Below are positions 47,127 through 57,953 of a DNA stretch of 64,000 nucleotides, piece after piece (the stretch's first letter is position 1; every line of letters begins with the position of its first letter). This DNA is from Immersiella caudata. Its lineage: Eukaryota; Ascomycota; Sordariomycetes; Sordariales; Lasiosphaeriaceae. The notes under the pieces are model-generated. The model saw only the letters and a program-made list of their open reading frames with translations, searched no databases and had not been told where the DNA came from. Made by a program: the position numbers and the translations under genes. The stretch is taken from contig JAULSU010000001.1 in the NCBI GenBank assembly GCA_030512335.1, positions 2,666,001-2,730,000 of the forward strand, read 5' to 3'.

Positions 47127-48037
47127 ATGCCTTCCTACCCACCGCTGGAGAGCCGCGAGCTCAAGAACACCATCGCCCTCTTCGACGTCGACAAGACCCT
47201 CACACCCGCCCGAGGGGTATGTGTTTCTCTCTCTATTTCTAGATACTAAAGGTTAAACCCCACGTCAGAATGCCGCTCCTGAGATGCTCGACCTTCTTGC
47301 CCGCCTCCGCCAAAAGGTAGTCATCGGTTACGTCGGCGGCAGCAACTTCCCCAAGCAGCAGGAGCAGCTTGGTGACCCAGCGGGTGTCGACGTCCGGGAG
47401 CTCTTCGACTTTTGCTTCCCTGAGAACGGCCTCACTGCCTACAAGCTTGGCGATCCCCTCCCCTCTACAAGCTTCATCGAGTGGATCGGCGAGGAAAGGT
47501 ACAAGGAGCTGGTGAAGTTCATCCTGCACTACATTGCCGACCTCGAAATCCCCGTCAAGCGCGGTACCTTCCTCGAGTTCCGCAACGGCATGATCAACGT
47601 TTCGCCCATCGGTCGTAACGCTAGCACGCAGGAGCGCAACGACTACGAGAAATTTGACCTGGAACACAAGATCAGAGAGAAGTTCGTCAGCGCGCTCAAG
47701 GAGAAGTTCGGGCACCTGGGCCTTACGTAAGTCGCCCTATCGCCGTTGATCGTTTAAACGTTTGGCTAACTCCGATCCTCAAAGCTTCTCCATTGGCGGT
47801 CAGATCTCCTTTGACGTGTTCCCCACCGGCTGGGACAAGACCTACTGCTTGGGTCACCTCGAGGCTGAGGCTAAGAAGCCCGGCGGTGTCACTTACAAGG
47901 ACATTCACTTCTTTGGTGACAAGACGTTCCCAGGAGGCAACGACTACGAGATCTACGAGGATCCGAGGACCATCGGCCACTCGGTCACCGGTCCGGACGA
48001 CACTATTAAGCAGGTCAAGGAGATTTTCGGACTCTAA
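47127..48037 (+). CDS. sec53: Phosphomannomutase (SEC53/PMM)
   Basis: Converts mannose-6-phosphate to mannose-1-phosphate, feeding GDP-mannose for N- and O-glycosylation, GPI anchors and cell-wall mannan; cytosolic HAD-superfamily enzyme. Exons 47127-47216, 47269-47726 and 47785-48037 give 266 residues, the normal length. The HAD motif is DVDKTLT (nucleophile Asp20, acid/base Asp22); the residue before Thr is Lys, where many eukaryotic PMMs have Gly, in a position the motif allows to vary. 'YVGGSNFPKQQEQL', 'FPENGLTAYK', 'GRNASTQERNDY' and 'FPTGWDKTYCL...HFFGDKTFPGGNDYEIYEDP' (shown in parts) are strongly family-typical. The second intron must use a CAAAG acceptor (AAG) after a GCTAAC branch point to keep the frame into FSIGGQISFDVFP. 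No other AG works. Confidence 0.95.
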
Positions 48038-48620
48038 ACTTCAGGGTTGTGAGACGAAAAGATACCGTTTGGGGTAGATTCGCGCCAGTCAAGATGCTGC
48101 GCCAAAAATATACGACTCAAAGAATGGCAGCCGACGATCTAGTTGCATCTTGAAGATCTTTAGAGCAGAATAACGGGTGATCGCCGCAAGCTCATATTAA
48201 AAGCGGCATAGCAAGGCAGTAATTAAAATTCTGGGTGTCGTCCTTTACAAGTGCTCAACACGTCGAGACTTGCTCCTGGAAGTAGTTGGGATAGAAACTT
48301 ACTATCTTCTTCTCGCAAACTTGGCATGGTCCTTGGCCTCGGGGCTTGTCATGATGCCTGAGAAATTCACCATCGACGCTGAACATAAAGGTATCTCGTT
48401 TATTCGATTTCTTCAAATGTCTTTCTTTCTTTCAGTATCAAAATGGAATACCCAAGAGCACCGCTCATATAGCCATTGAATAAAAACCCTCCCTCTCCGA
48501 CACAAAATGAGCCCCCCCCCAGAAGAGAAGGAACAACAACAAGCCTCAGTCAGTTCTTTCATCCTGAATTATCTCATCTCGTCTTGACTCATCACGTCTC
48601 ATCACATCCAGCCGTCAATC
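48038..48620. other. Convergent intergenic region (SEC53 / SO)
   Basis: The 3' ends of SEC53 (+) and the SO-type gene (-) face each other. I see no gene in it, only a short C run near 48512 and TTTC-type simple sequence near 48420. Confidence 0.65.
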
Positions 48621-51600
48621 TTAATGTCCAAACTCAAGATGCGGTACAATTACCGGTCCATACTTGGTCGTTGACTGGAAGGCTCCATCCCCTTGCACCA
48701 CGAAGTCCACAGCCAGACTCAACTTGCAAAGTCCACCAGAGTGCCCGCTTGCCACGCTGGCCGCATACTGCTGCATACCCGCCTGCTGTCCCGCGGCGAC
48801 AGCATCAGGATCGTACGCCACAATAGCAACGTAGTTTCGCCTCGCCATGAGCTTCTTGTGCTCGCGCGCGGCGCCCGTGGCATCGGTGTGGAAGATCTCC
48901 ATCATGTCTTCCTTGGTGTCACTGACCTCGTGAGTGGACTTGTGGCCGTTTTGTGGGACGTAGAGGAGCTTGTTGTTGTGGAGCATCTTGAGGAGGTAGT
49001 TGGAAGCGGGTGCGGCGACGATGGGAGAGGCGATGATTTGGTACATTGTCTTGTGGTCGCTGGGGTGGGAGGGGTCGTGCACGAGGCCGGCACCAGAGCA
49101 GTTGACGTCTAGGAGATGTGTTAGTTTGGGGCAGAGAAGATGAAAAACGGGGACAAGCGACTTACCTCCGGACAGGAAGGTCATGCGGATGCCCTTTTGT
49201 GAGGCGATGCCTTGCAGGGTCCGGATGAGATATGTGCGCTCGAGATCCTTGGACTCGTGTGTCCACAGGTCCTTGAGTTCTTCAGCCATCTCAAACTCGC
49301 CGAACTGGTTGAGGACGTTGCCCATCAGCCCGGTCTTGCCGACCGCTTTCTTGACCTCTTTAAAGCCTTGCTGGACCATTTCTTTGCCTCCCACAACGCC
49401 TGCGACCGAGCTAGTAACCTTGCCGAGGATATTGTACGTTGTGTTGACGGCTTTCTTGCCCGTGGCGATCGTGTTGGCTATTGTCTCCACAGTTTCCAGT
49501 CTTGGGTATACAACTGGCACCGAAAGCATCCAGATGCAATGTTGTACGCTTGGCGGCAGCGTTGCGACTTTAGGGAAGAGACCTTGATATGTCGGGCCTG
49601 CCATTACGCGTGTCTGTGTCCTCTCGGACCGACAGTCTGGCCCGACAACTACGACTGCTGGTCCGAGGAACTTGACGAAGTGCCATCCAGAGCCAGTGAT
49701 GGTGAAGAGATCCATGTCGTGGCTAATGTTTCGCAGAATCTCGACTGTTGTGTGGTGCTGGAACAAGAGGTACATCTCGATGGCGATACGGCCAATGTTC
49801 TTGAAAATCGCAGACTGCTGCATGTAGTCGGGATAAGAACCAAACCCATCGAAACTAGAGCGGTGTCAGTAAGAAAATGTAGAAGGACACCAAGGCGCAG
49901 ACCGCAAACTTACATGTCATGATCATCGATCTGGAGAACATGCGGGATCTGAGCAAACGCCTCCCGCATGAACGGCTGATCGAAATGGCTGGTGTAGTAA
50001 TGGAAATACGCATGGGAAACATCCTCCTCGTGCCTCGCCGTCCATGCCGTGTTCTTGCGGTTCTCTCGTCCTTGCATCCCAAGCCACTGCCTCAGGAGCG
50101 GCACTTCTTTCCACAGACGATCTCCGTAGATCTGATCACCCAATCCTAACTGCACGTGGAACCCACCGCATTCTACATTCTTCTGAAGCATGTCTTTCCA
50201 CATAAAACCAACTCCTCCGAGTTTGCCTCTGTCATTCTGGTTGGTGGACGGGGCAAAGTCGTTGCCCGAGTGCGCAACCATGCGCCAGCCGGTCTCGTAA
50301 CGACCAGCAACAACAAACTCGTAGCGTGTGCATCCCAGGTGAGATGTCACTGCATAGGTCCACCTCTCGGTGCCTTGATCGGACATCTGAAGGTCCATGT
50401 CGTACTTGTAAAAGGACCACCTCTGGTGTGTGAAGATGTTCTGAGGGATGAGCTGGCGAGGGTTGGGTGAGAGGTCGACGCTGAGATGAATATGGATGGT
50501 AGGCGGTTGTGGCGCATCTGTGACAATGAGGATGCTTCCAAGCCACAAACCCTTCTCGAGGTCCATGTTTACGTAGCGCAGGTAGGGACCAAAGTACACG
50601 CCGTTGGTAGGCATGACCTTGTAAACGTCAACTCCAGCGCTCGGAGGGGGACCGGTGAAGCCTGCCGTTGAAGGAGCTGCTGACGCTGCAACACTGAGGA
50701 TGCTCTCAGCATATCCTGGCGTTTGGGGCTGCTGGAACATCGGGGACGCGAGGCCAGCCTTGCCACCGCCCAAGAAGGGAGACCCAAGAGGATTGCCATA
50801 CGTTGACGCCGTAGGCGACAGAGGAGCAGAGTCGTGATAAAGGGGGTTGGGCCCTTTGGGGAATTCCCACTGCGTGGCTTGCGTAGCGAGGTGAATGTAG
50901 TAATATTGACCAGAGTTCTGATCTAGGTGTGCGATCCACCCTTCGGGGAGTGGAGGGGGTGATGTGGCAGCGGCGAGAAGCGAAGGTGTGTGTGTTAACG
51001 TCGACTGGCCGTTCTGCGCAGCCGCTGGCTTCGTGTCGTTTGCTAGAGCAGGGTGGCCAGCGTTGGCTAGCGCCGGGTGACCGGCGTTGTGAACAGGAAC
51101 TGCAGCGGAGGATGAGGCCGCAGCCGGCACGACGGCAGCGGCTGCTTGTACTGGCTTCTGAGCCTGGGACGAGCTGGCTGGAGCCGAGCCGGTCCGGGCG
51201 CCGGGGCCTGCGGCAGCGGCCGGTTTCGCGGCAGCGTTTGGTGCGGTGTTGGCGTTGGCGTTGGCGTTGGCGTTGGCGTTCGCATTGGCGCCGGCTTGGG
51301 CAGGACGACCCTTCTCATTGGGGTAAGAGGAGCCGCCGCCAGGGTTCACAGTGGTGTATGCAGGAGGAGGAGTCGAGGCTTGCATGCGCGCAAAGTCCTG
51401 CTCGAGGACGCTCACTTGTAGGCTAGAACCCGCAGGAGCTTGACTTGTCTGGTTGGGGTTAGGAGGCAAGTTGAAGGCAGGCTGCTGCGGCGGCGCCTGC
51501 GGCTTTGGCTCTGCCACCACGTCCGAGCCCTGATACACGGTAGGCGGGCCGAACGGATGTTGATCGGGGCTCTCGGTCGGGGTCCACGGACGGGCCGGTT

Positions 51601-52516
51601 GGGCTTGGGCCGGGGGCTGCCCTCCATACTGCGCCAACCGTGACTGGGCGGCCGCACTTGAAGCCTGGAGGCTGTTTAGGGTAGCGGTCCCCGAGATACC
51701 GGCAGCGGCGTATCGAGCTTCGATGCCCCCTCCCGGGAGGTCAATAGGGGTTTCGGGCGGCGGAGGCGAGCCACGACTAGCGCGGGTTGTAGAAGTGGAT
51801 GCTGTGGACGAGAAGCGATTAATGTTGCTTTCCTGGAGGCCTGAATTCTTGCGAATCGCGCCTCCTGGAGGGGGATAATATGGCTTTTGCTGGTAGGCAT
51901 TCGATATCTTGGGCGCCGGGCCTGCCTGAGATGACTGCGCAAGATGCGCCTGCTGCTCTGCTGGTCGGATGGGCTTGACGAACAACTCGTCTCTATCAGC
52001 GTCGGGGCTATCAGGACTCTGGAGAGGCTTGGGAGCTGTCCCGCGCCGCTCCGCAAGACCACCCTTCTTCTCGGCCGGGCTCATGGCTGGTGCCGGGGAG
52101 CTCGAGGACGTCGGAGGGGTGCTTGTGTAGATGCGGTTTGCAGGCGCCGGGCTGGCCTTGCGACCATCATCCGGGTACGGAAGGCGAGATGCAGCGGGCT
52201 TCGACGAGGATGGGGTGGCTTTGCGGTCGTCGGGATAGGGGAGAGGCGCCGCAGAGCTGGAGGCACCGAAAGGCATCGGGAAATCCGGCAGAGGCGGGAG
52301 CGAGGCGACGGCGGCGGGCTTCGAAGAGGTTGAACTCGAGGCCGCAGACGAAGACGTTGGAGGCGCGGGGTACCTGAAACGGTCCGACGGCTTCGGGCTC
52401 TGCGGCTTGAATATTCTCAGGGGCTCGACAGTCGGGCTGTCGCAGTCATCCGACGCGGGGCCGGGCCTGCTCATGAAGAGCTCCTCGTCGGGCACGTCGC
52501 GCGATCGGGATGCCAT
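48621..52516 (-). CDS. so: SO/PRO40-type WW-domain protein (hyphal fusion, septal plugging)
   Basis: Predicted 1,259-residue cytoplasmic protein. Exons are 52516-49914, 49854-49166 and 49108-48621; splices keep frame (HDI-FDGFG and LSGD-VNCSG). The N-terminal 500 residues are Pro/Ser/Ala/Gln-rich and disordered. A WW domain lies near residue 522 (GWIAHLDQNSGQYYYIH ... TQWEFPKGP). From about residue 635 to the end is a conserved region resembling fungal PhoD-like metallophosphatases: 'NGVYFGPYLRYVNMD', 'GLGDQIYGDRLW', 'QIDDHDIFDGFGSYPDYM', 'VVVVGPDCRSER'. The WW-plus-conserved-C-terminus layout and length fit Neurospora SO and Sordaria PRO40, which act in cell-fusion signalling (scaffold of the MAK-1 cell-wall-integrity MAP kinase pathway) and collect at plugged septal pores. 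That naming is inference from family memory. Whether the PhoD-like part is an active phosphatase is unknown. Intron 2 (57 nt) has no stop in frame. Confidence 0.75.
51248..51280 (-). repeat. (GTTGGC)n repeat encoding Ala-Asn dipeptides
   Basis: Five and a half perfect hexamers on the + strand, decaying into GTTCGCATTGGC, encode alternating Ala-Asn in the disordered N-terminal part of the SO-type protein. Nearby, 'AGHPALAN' occurs twice in tandem (near 51040-51090). Both suggest fast length evolution of this linker. Confidence 0.85.
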
Positions 52517-55510
52517 CGTGACGGCGCAGCGCTGATAGGGCTGATGATTACGATGATGACCGTTTAACCGCCGGGCGCAGGGAGCGTGCGGGGTTTGCGG
52601 CGAGCGCGATGCTAGATCACAACGGCGGGCGTCGCAAAAACGTCTTCACTCGGGTCGTTTCGTGTGTCTGGCCGACGATGCCTTCAACGTGCGGGTGTCG
52701 GCAACTCGGTTGGCTGGCTCCTGGTTGGGTTGCGCGGGGTGTAGGTAGGAGGCCTGCTTGCCAAGGCCTCACAAGGTGAACCCCTCTTCGGTTTTCTGCG
52801 GAGGGACGGAAGACACCTCCGGCGAGAAGCAAGACAGTGAAAAGAACGCGCGAGTCGTCGCGAAGATTCGCGCAGGGCGGCGCAAAGCTCAAGCTGAAGC
52901 TCGTGAATGGCAACGGGAGCAAAAGATGAAACAAAAAGCTTCACGGTAGCAAAAAAAGAAGTACGGGAGATCCTGACCGGGACGAGGAGCTCAATATGCG
53001 GCCAGATACGAAGGCCACAAGCCGCTGCGACCACTGTGCAACCTGACCTGGACCTCCCAGCCAAGGACAGGGGGGTGTGGTAGGCGGAAAGGAACCGGGA
53101 GCTGGCCGACCGGGATGGTTGTAGAAGGCTTGTCGTGATTGGCCTCATCGCTGGGCGCTTAGAGGACTTGAGGGTGATGGAGCATCGAGTGACCATTGAA
53201 CGCGTCCATCAAGCGCTTTCCAACACGCTTCTGGAGGCAAGGCGGCTATCTCTCTTGACATTGGACGCTTGCATTGAATCCCCATACGCTTCGCGTTTGC
53301 CGACATGACGATTGAGCGGCTGCCCGCATCGTTGGGCCTCATATTGCTGCAGCAATTTCACCTTGGAATTCCTTGTGGGGGCCGAAAAGTGGTGGTGCCT
53401 GTTGGGGATTGTTTCGCTGTTCAAGATCGACAGCGGGGCAATCGGAGATTCACCGCTCGGACCATCCCGGCCGCCCACCAGCTGCCACGCTCCACGTTAT
53501 TTTTGGGCTGCTCACGACCATTTTGTCCCGTACCTGCGCCAAAACCTTCTGCCGAGACGGGGGCACGAAAGTATGAAGAGGCGCTCTCGCGGGTGATCTC
53601 TCCGCGAAACGACGCAGAGAAGGTGAAACGGCTTCCTCATCGTCGACGTTCCCTCGCGTAAGGAGAGTGCGCCCAATCAATACCGAGGCACAGCATTCAA
53701 ATCCGACCGGCCACAATATCAGCCGGAAACCGCGAGACCGAAGCGCCCACTCTGTACCTAAGAGACAGCCCGAGTCTTGGGAAATTGGGCTTCCTGCAGC
53801 ACCTCTATTGTCTCCACCAGATCCGCATCGTCGATAGCGCCCGAGTACCGACCTCGACAAAGGCCTCGCCAGTGCGCAACGACGAGAGGCGCCGGGGTGA
53901 CCCATCTAGATACGGCATGCTGCAGTTTGACAGTTAACGCTCGACCCCGTCCAACTATTCATGAGTGAGACTGCTGAGACTCTGGGTGTTCTCAAGAGAG
54001 CAGTCTCGGGGCCTGTGACACAATGTTTCTGGGTCAGGTTGTGAGCTGATGATTCGTGACACCCGACCTCGCCGGTTTCATGAGGAAGAGTTAATAGATT
54101 CTGGAAAGAAGCCGGTATATGAGCATGTGTAACAACGGACCTGGGGTAGGTGTGTGTTCCTTTAACTTGGTTGACTAGGTAGGGAGGGACTACACGTCTG
54201 GCCAGTGCGCAAATGACGTTCGTTTCTGTGACTGTCCGTTCCGCTGTCGGCACAAGCCGCTTGCCGTTCATCTCTGGGCACGAGAAGTGTTCATGACATT
54301 TCTACACAATTGGTTGAGCCGAAGCACTGTTACGATGGATTTGAGATTCTCTACGGCCCCCCTTGGGGTGCTCGATATCTGGAGGCAGTTCTCCAACTTC
54401 CCGCCACGCAATTGGTGGATCTCGTCGGGGCTCTGCGTTGGCCGGGGCCGCGGATCACATGGAAGGCCGGAGCGGAGGCGGCCGGCGCAGCGGACCTAGG
54501 GAAGGGCCAAGCTCAGGAAAAGGCGTCTTGTCCACCGAGGGGTGAAGCGTTCAAATTCCGAGGCTCTTTAACCTGCATAGGTAGAGATGCGCAGTGCAAA
54601 GCCCTCCCTTGTTGCCGCATCAACTGCATTGCCCATTCGTCAAACGAATGGAGCTCTGTGCTTCGAGTCTCGGCAGCCTTGCATACAAGCGGGGTTGGTT
54701 TTCTCATCTCGCCATTGTCATTGGGTTACGATGACGCTCACTGATGTAGCACCTGACTTCCCCAACGGCACCTAGGCGCTACCGAGGGCTGTCGCCTCCT
54801 CTCGGAGAACCTTTCTGGGCAACTCGAGCCTCCAAAGGGTTGACAGTGAGACACTGCAACAACAGAATTTTCCTCACCTCTCGTCCCCACTTTGGTGGAT
54901 TTTCCGCTGGATTCGCATCTCACAGCTCTGGTGCATCCTTGAGCTGCATGTCCAAGATGAGTGGAGCCAATGCAATGGCTAAAAGCGAGCGGTCCAGAGT
55001 CTTCTCTCCACAACAACCCCGCTTGCGGGCAGCGGTGTCTGCATTCCCCCTCAAGGTTTACTTCACGGTCACCATCGGCAGCGCTCTTTGAGGATGTCGA
55101 GTGACATCTTCAGTTCTCGAAGGCTCTCAACTCACGTCGTTATCTCGTCGTCTCCTGAGCCAGTGAGCGGGCAAGCTACCGCCGCTGGGCGAAGCAGATA
55201 AGAAGCCTCTTGGGAGGCTTGGTGTAGGCCGTTATCTCGTATCTCACCCCACTTCTTCGGGCTCGGGCTATCGAGGCCGGGTGGGCCACCCTTTCAGATG
55301 CACCAACTGGGGTGCCATTGACGAACCAAGTGGCGTCAAAGCAAGCATCCTCCCCCATCCCAACACACAAGCCGTTGGTGACGCCTTGAACCTTCCAGGC
55401 TGCCGGGCCCGCCTGATAAACCTCGCGTCCCTCCGGCCCAGCCACCTGCGTAGACTTTTTGCTGCCGCTCCCTGTTCTCTCGGATTTTGCAAACTGACTC
55501 CACGGCCATC
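52517..55510. other. Divergent intergenic region (SO / MFS transporter)
   Basis: Three kilobases between two divergently transcribed genes with no supported coding region. The open frames are all below about 170 codons, occur on both strands at once and contain no motif. It should hold both promoters and leaders. Confidence 0.5.
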
Positions 55511-57539
55511 ATGTCGCTGAATCGCGTCTCCTCGCTCGAGACGTTTGCGGTCCTGCACGCGGATCAGCGATCCAGGCGAAGCTCTGATGCCTCTGCCCGA
55601 GACCGGAAGCTCAGCTTCAACCCCCTCCCGCAGGAATGGGATCCCGTCTTTCCAACCCTCGACACTGTCCATGCCGTGGGTGCTTTTGAGGTTCCCAAGT
55701 GGAAGCGAATGCGTAGGTCTTAGTCCCAGTCCCAACGAAGAAGTACACCATGGCTTATCACGGCATCTGGCTCGTGAACATCAGTCCAGGTCACCGTGAC
55801 TGTCATCTACTGCCTCTTCGCCGCCGGTGTCGTCTTCGGATATGCAGCCATCAAGCCTGTGCTCAAACATGAGGGTGCCTACAAAGAGATATGCTCGGCC
55901 CAGAGCGCCGTTAGCGAACATACGTGCGTCGAAATGCATCTCAACTTGATGTTCACCGTCGCTGCAGTCACCACCAACGTTGCCGCCCTGCCCATCGGTG
56001 CAATCCTCGACCATTACGGGCCTCGTGTCTGCGGTCTTCTGGGCAGTCTTTTCCTGGCCATCGGTGCTGCGATCATGGCCTTTGAGAATCGCGTGCCCTT
56101 CGACGGCCTGTTGTTTGGCTACCTTTTCCTCGCGCTGGGCGGCCCCTTTACCTACATCAGCTCCTTCCAGCTCTCAAACGCCTTCCCGCGGAACTCCGGT
56201 CTTGTCTTGGCCCTCCTGACGGGTGCCTTTGACGCATCGAGCGCCCTCTTCCTCGTCTATCGGATCGTATACGAGAAGAGCGAAGGTGCCTTTGGTCATC
56301 GCAAGTTCTTCGTGGCCTACCTCATCGTCCCTGTCCTCATCGCATTGTGCCAGTGCTTCATCCTGCCCGCGCAATCGTACAAGACTGTGGGTGAGCTCGT
56401 CGAAGAGATCGAGGAGCCCCTCCCCTCCCCCCAGGCCTCGGACCAGATCGACGAGCACACGGCCCTTCTCCAAGAAGAAGAGCGCCAGCACCGCGCCTCA
56501 GTCATCGAAGGAGTCCACGATCTCCTCGGTTGTAAGTGGGATTTGGAGCGGTTTTCTTCCACATTTATCTCTTTTTCGTTTGTCTCAGGAGCAAAACTCT
56601 CTCGAGGCTCCCGAGACAATGGAAATTTCCCAAAAAGGAGATAATGAGCTAATATTTGCCACAGCCGCCAAAGCCGACAAGCAGGCCAAGCGTGAGGAGC
56701 GCAAGAACGAAATCTCAGGAGTCTGGGGCGTCATGCACCACGCCACCGCCTGGGAGCAGATCAAATCCCGTATGTTCGATTCCTGCTGTTTTTTTGGCCC
56801 TTTAGTCTTTTTGCCCTGATGTATCAAGAGGAAGAGGAGGAGTGGCCTCCTCAGCCCTCCTGAGACATGCAAAAATTGTCCAAAAATGGAAGTTAGTAGC
56901 TGATATCGACCACCAGCCTGGTTCATCCTCATCTGCGCCTTTACCGTCATCCAAATGACCCGCATCAACTACTTCGTCGCCACCATCCACCCCCAGTACG
57001 AAGCCATCTTCCACTCCCCCGCCAAGGCCACAGAACTCAACAACTTTTTTGATATTGCCCTGCCTCTTGGCGGGCTCATCTCTATCCCATTCATCGGTGT
57101 CTTCCTCGACCACAACAGCACCCCCCGCGTTCTCGCCGCCCTCGTAACCTGCGCGACTGTCATCGGTATCTTTGGCATTATCCCCCAGAGCTGGGCTGCG
57201 TACGCCAACATCTGCCTCTTCGTGCTATACCGTCCATTTTACTACACCGCCGTATCGGATTATAGCGCAAAGGTCTTCGGTTTCCGAACATTCGGCACTG
57301 TGTACGGCACTATCATTTGTCTTTCGGGGTTATTCAACTTCTCTCAGTCGGGACTGGATTATTTGTTCCACGAGACATTCCATGGTAACCCGGTTCCGGT
57401 CAACGTCATGTTGCTGAGTGCCGGGCTGGCGATAGGCATTGCGCTAGTGGCGTTTGCGACGACGAAGGCGAAAGCAATGAGACGGAAGGTACTCGAGTCT
57501 GAAGCTGAGGGCGCTTTTAGGGAGACGAGGTGGGATTGA
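55511..57539 (+). CDS. MFS transporter of the FMP42/SLC43-like type
   Basis: Predicted integral membrane protein of 558 residues. Exons are 55511-55712, 55785-56531, 56665-56769 and 56917-57539, and all junctions keep frame (KRM-LQVTVTVIYCLF, LLG-SAKADKQAK, IKS-PWFILICAF). About twelve hydrophobic segments are visible, six before and six after a charged central loop of roughly 90 residues (ELVEEIEEPLPSPQ ... AKREERKNEIS). The loop 2-3 motif 'AILDHYGPRVCGLLGS' is the MFS signature, and 'GVFLDHNSTPRVLA' is its counterpart in the second half. The sequence resembles fungal Fmp42 proteins, related to animal SLC43 amino-acid transporters; the substrate is not known. The cytosolic N-terminus (about 70 residues) is polar and Ser-rich. 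For the first acceptor, the earlier CAG (at 55784), not the one five bases later, keeps frame. Confidence 0.85.
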
Positions 57540-57953
57540 GAAGGCCGACTGGGCGAAGAAATGTAAAAACATAAACCAGTGGGTGGATGGATGGGTTGGT
57601 TGGAACCCAAAAAAAAAAGGGAAACATGGAGTGGGTGGTGATGAAGTGGCTCGCAGAAACGAGAAAGCCTTTCGTGGGTTCGGCTTGATGAGTTCGTTTG
57701 CTTGTTCGACTTGCATGGCAACGGGTATCGGGAATATCGAAGCGTTTCATGAGCATATGTAATGATGAAATCACAAAATATGAAAAGACGTCATCTGCAT
57801 GGTTAGAAACGTCTGGCTTTATTTCGACATGACTCATACACAGCTCCGTTTGAAATGGTATCCCACGCAACCCTGCTCGCTTCCCATAATCGCTGTCTCA
57901 CATCGAAATGCTAGAGTTGAACGATCATGTACAGGTGAAGATCAACCCCTGTC
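57540..57953. other. Convergent intergenic region (MFS / HDAC)
   Basis: Two 3' ends face each other. There is no gene-like signal, only an A10 run near 57609. Both 3' UTRs must fit into this roughly 410-bp interval. Confidence 0.65.
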
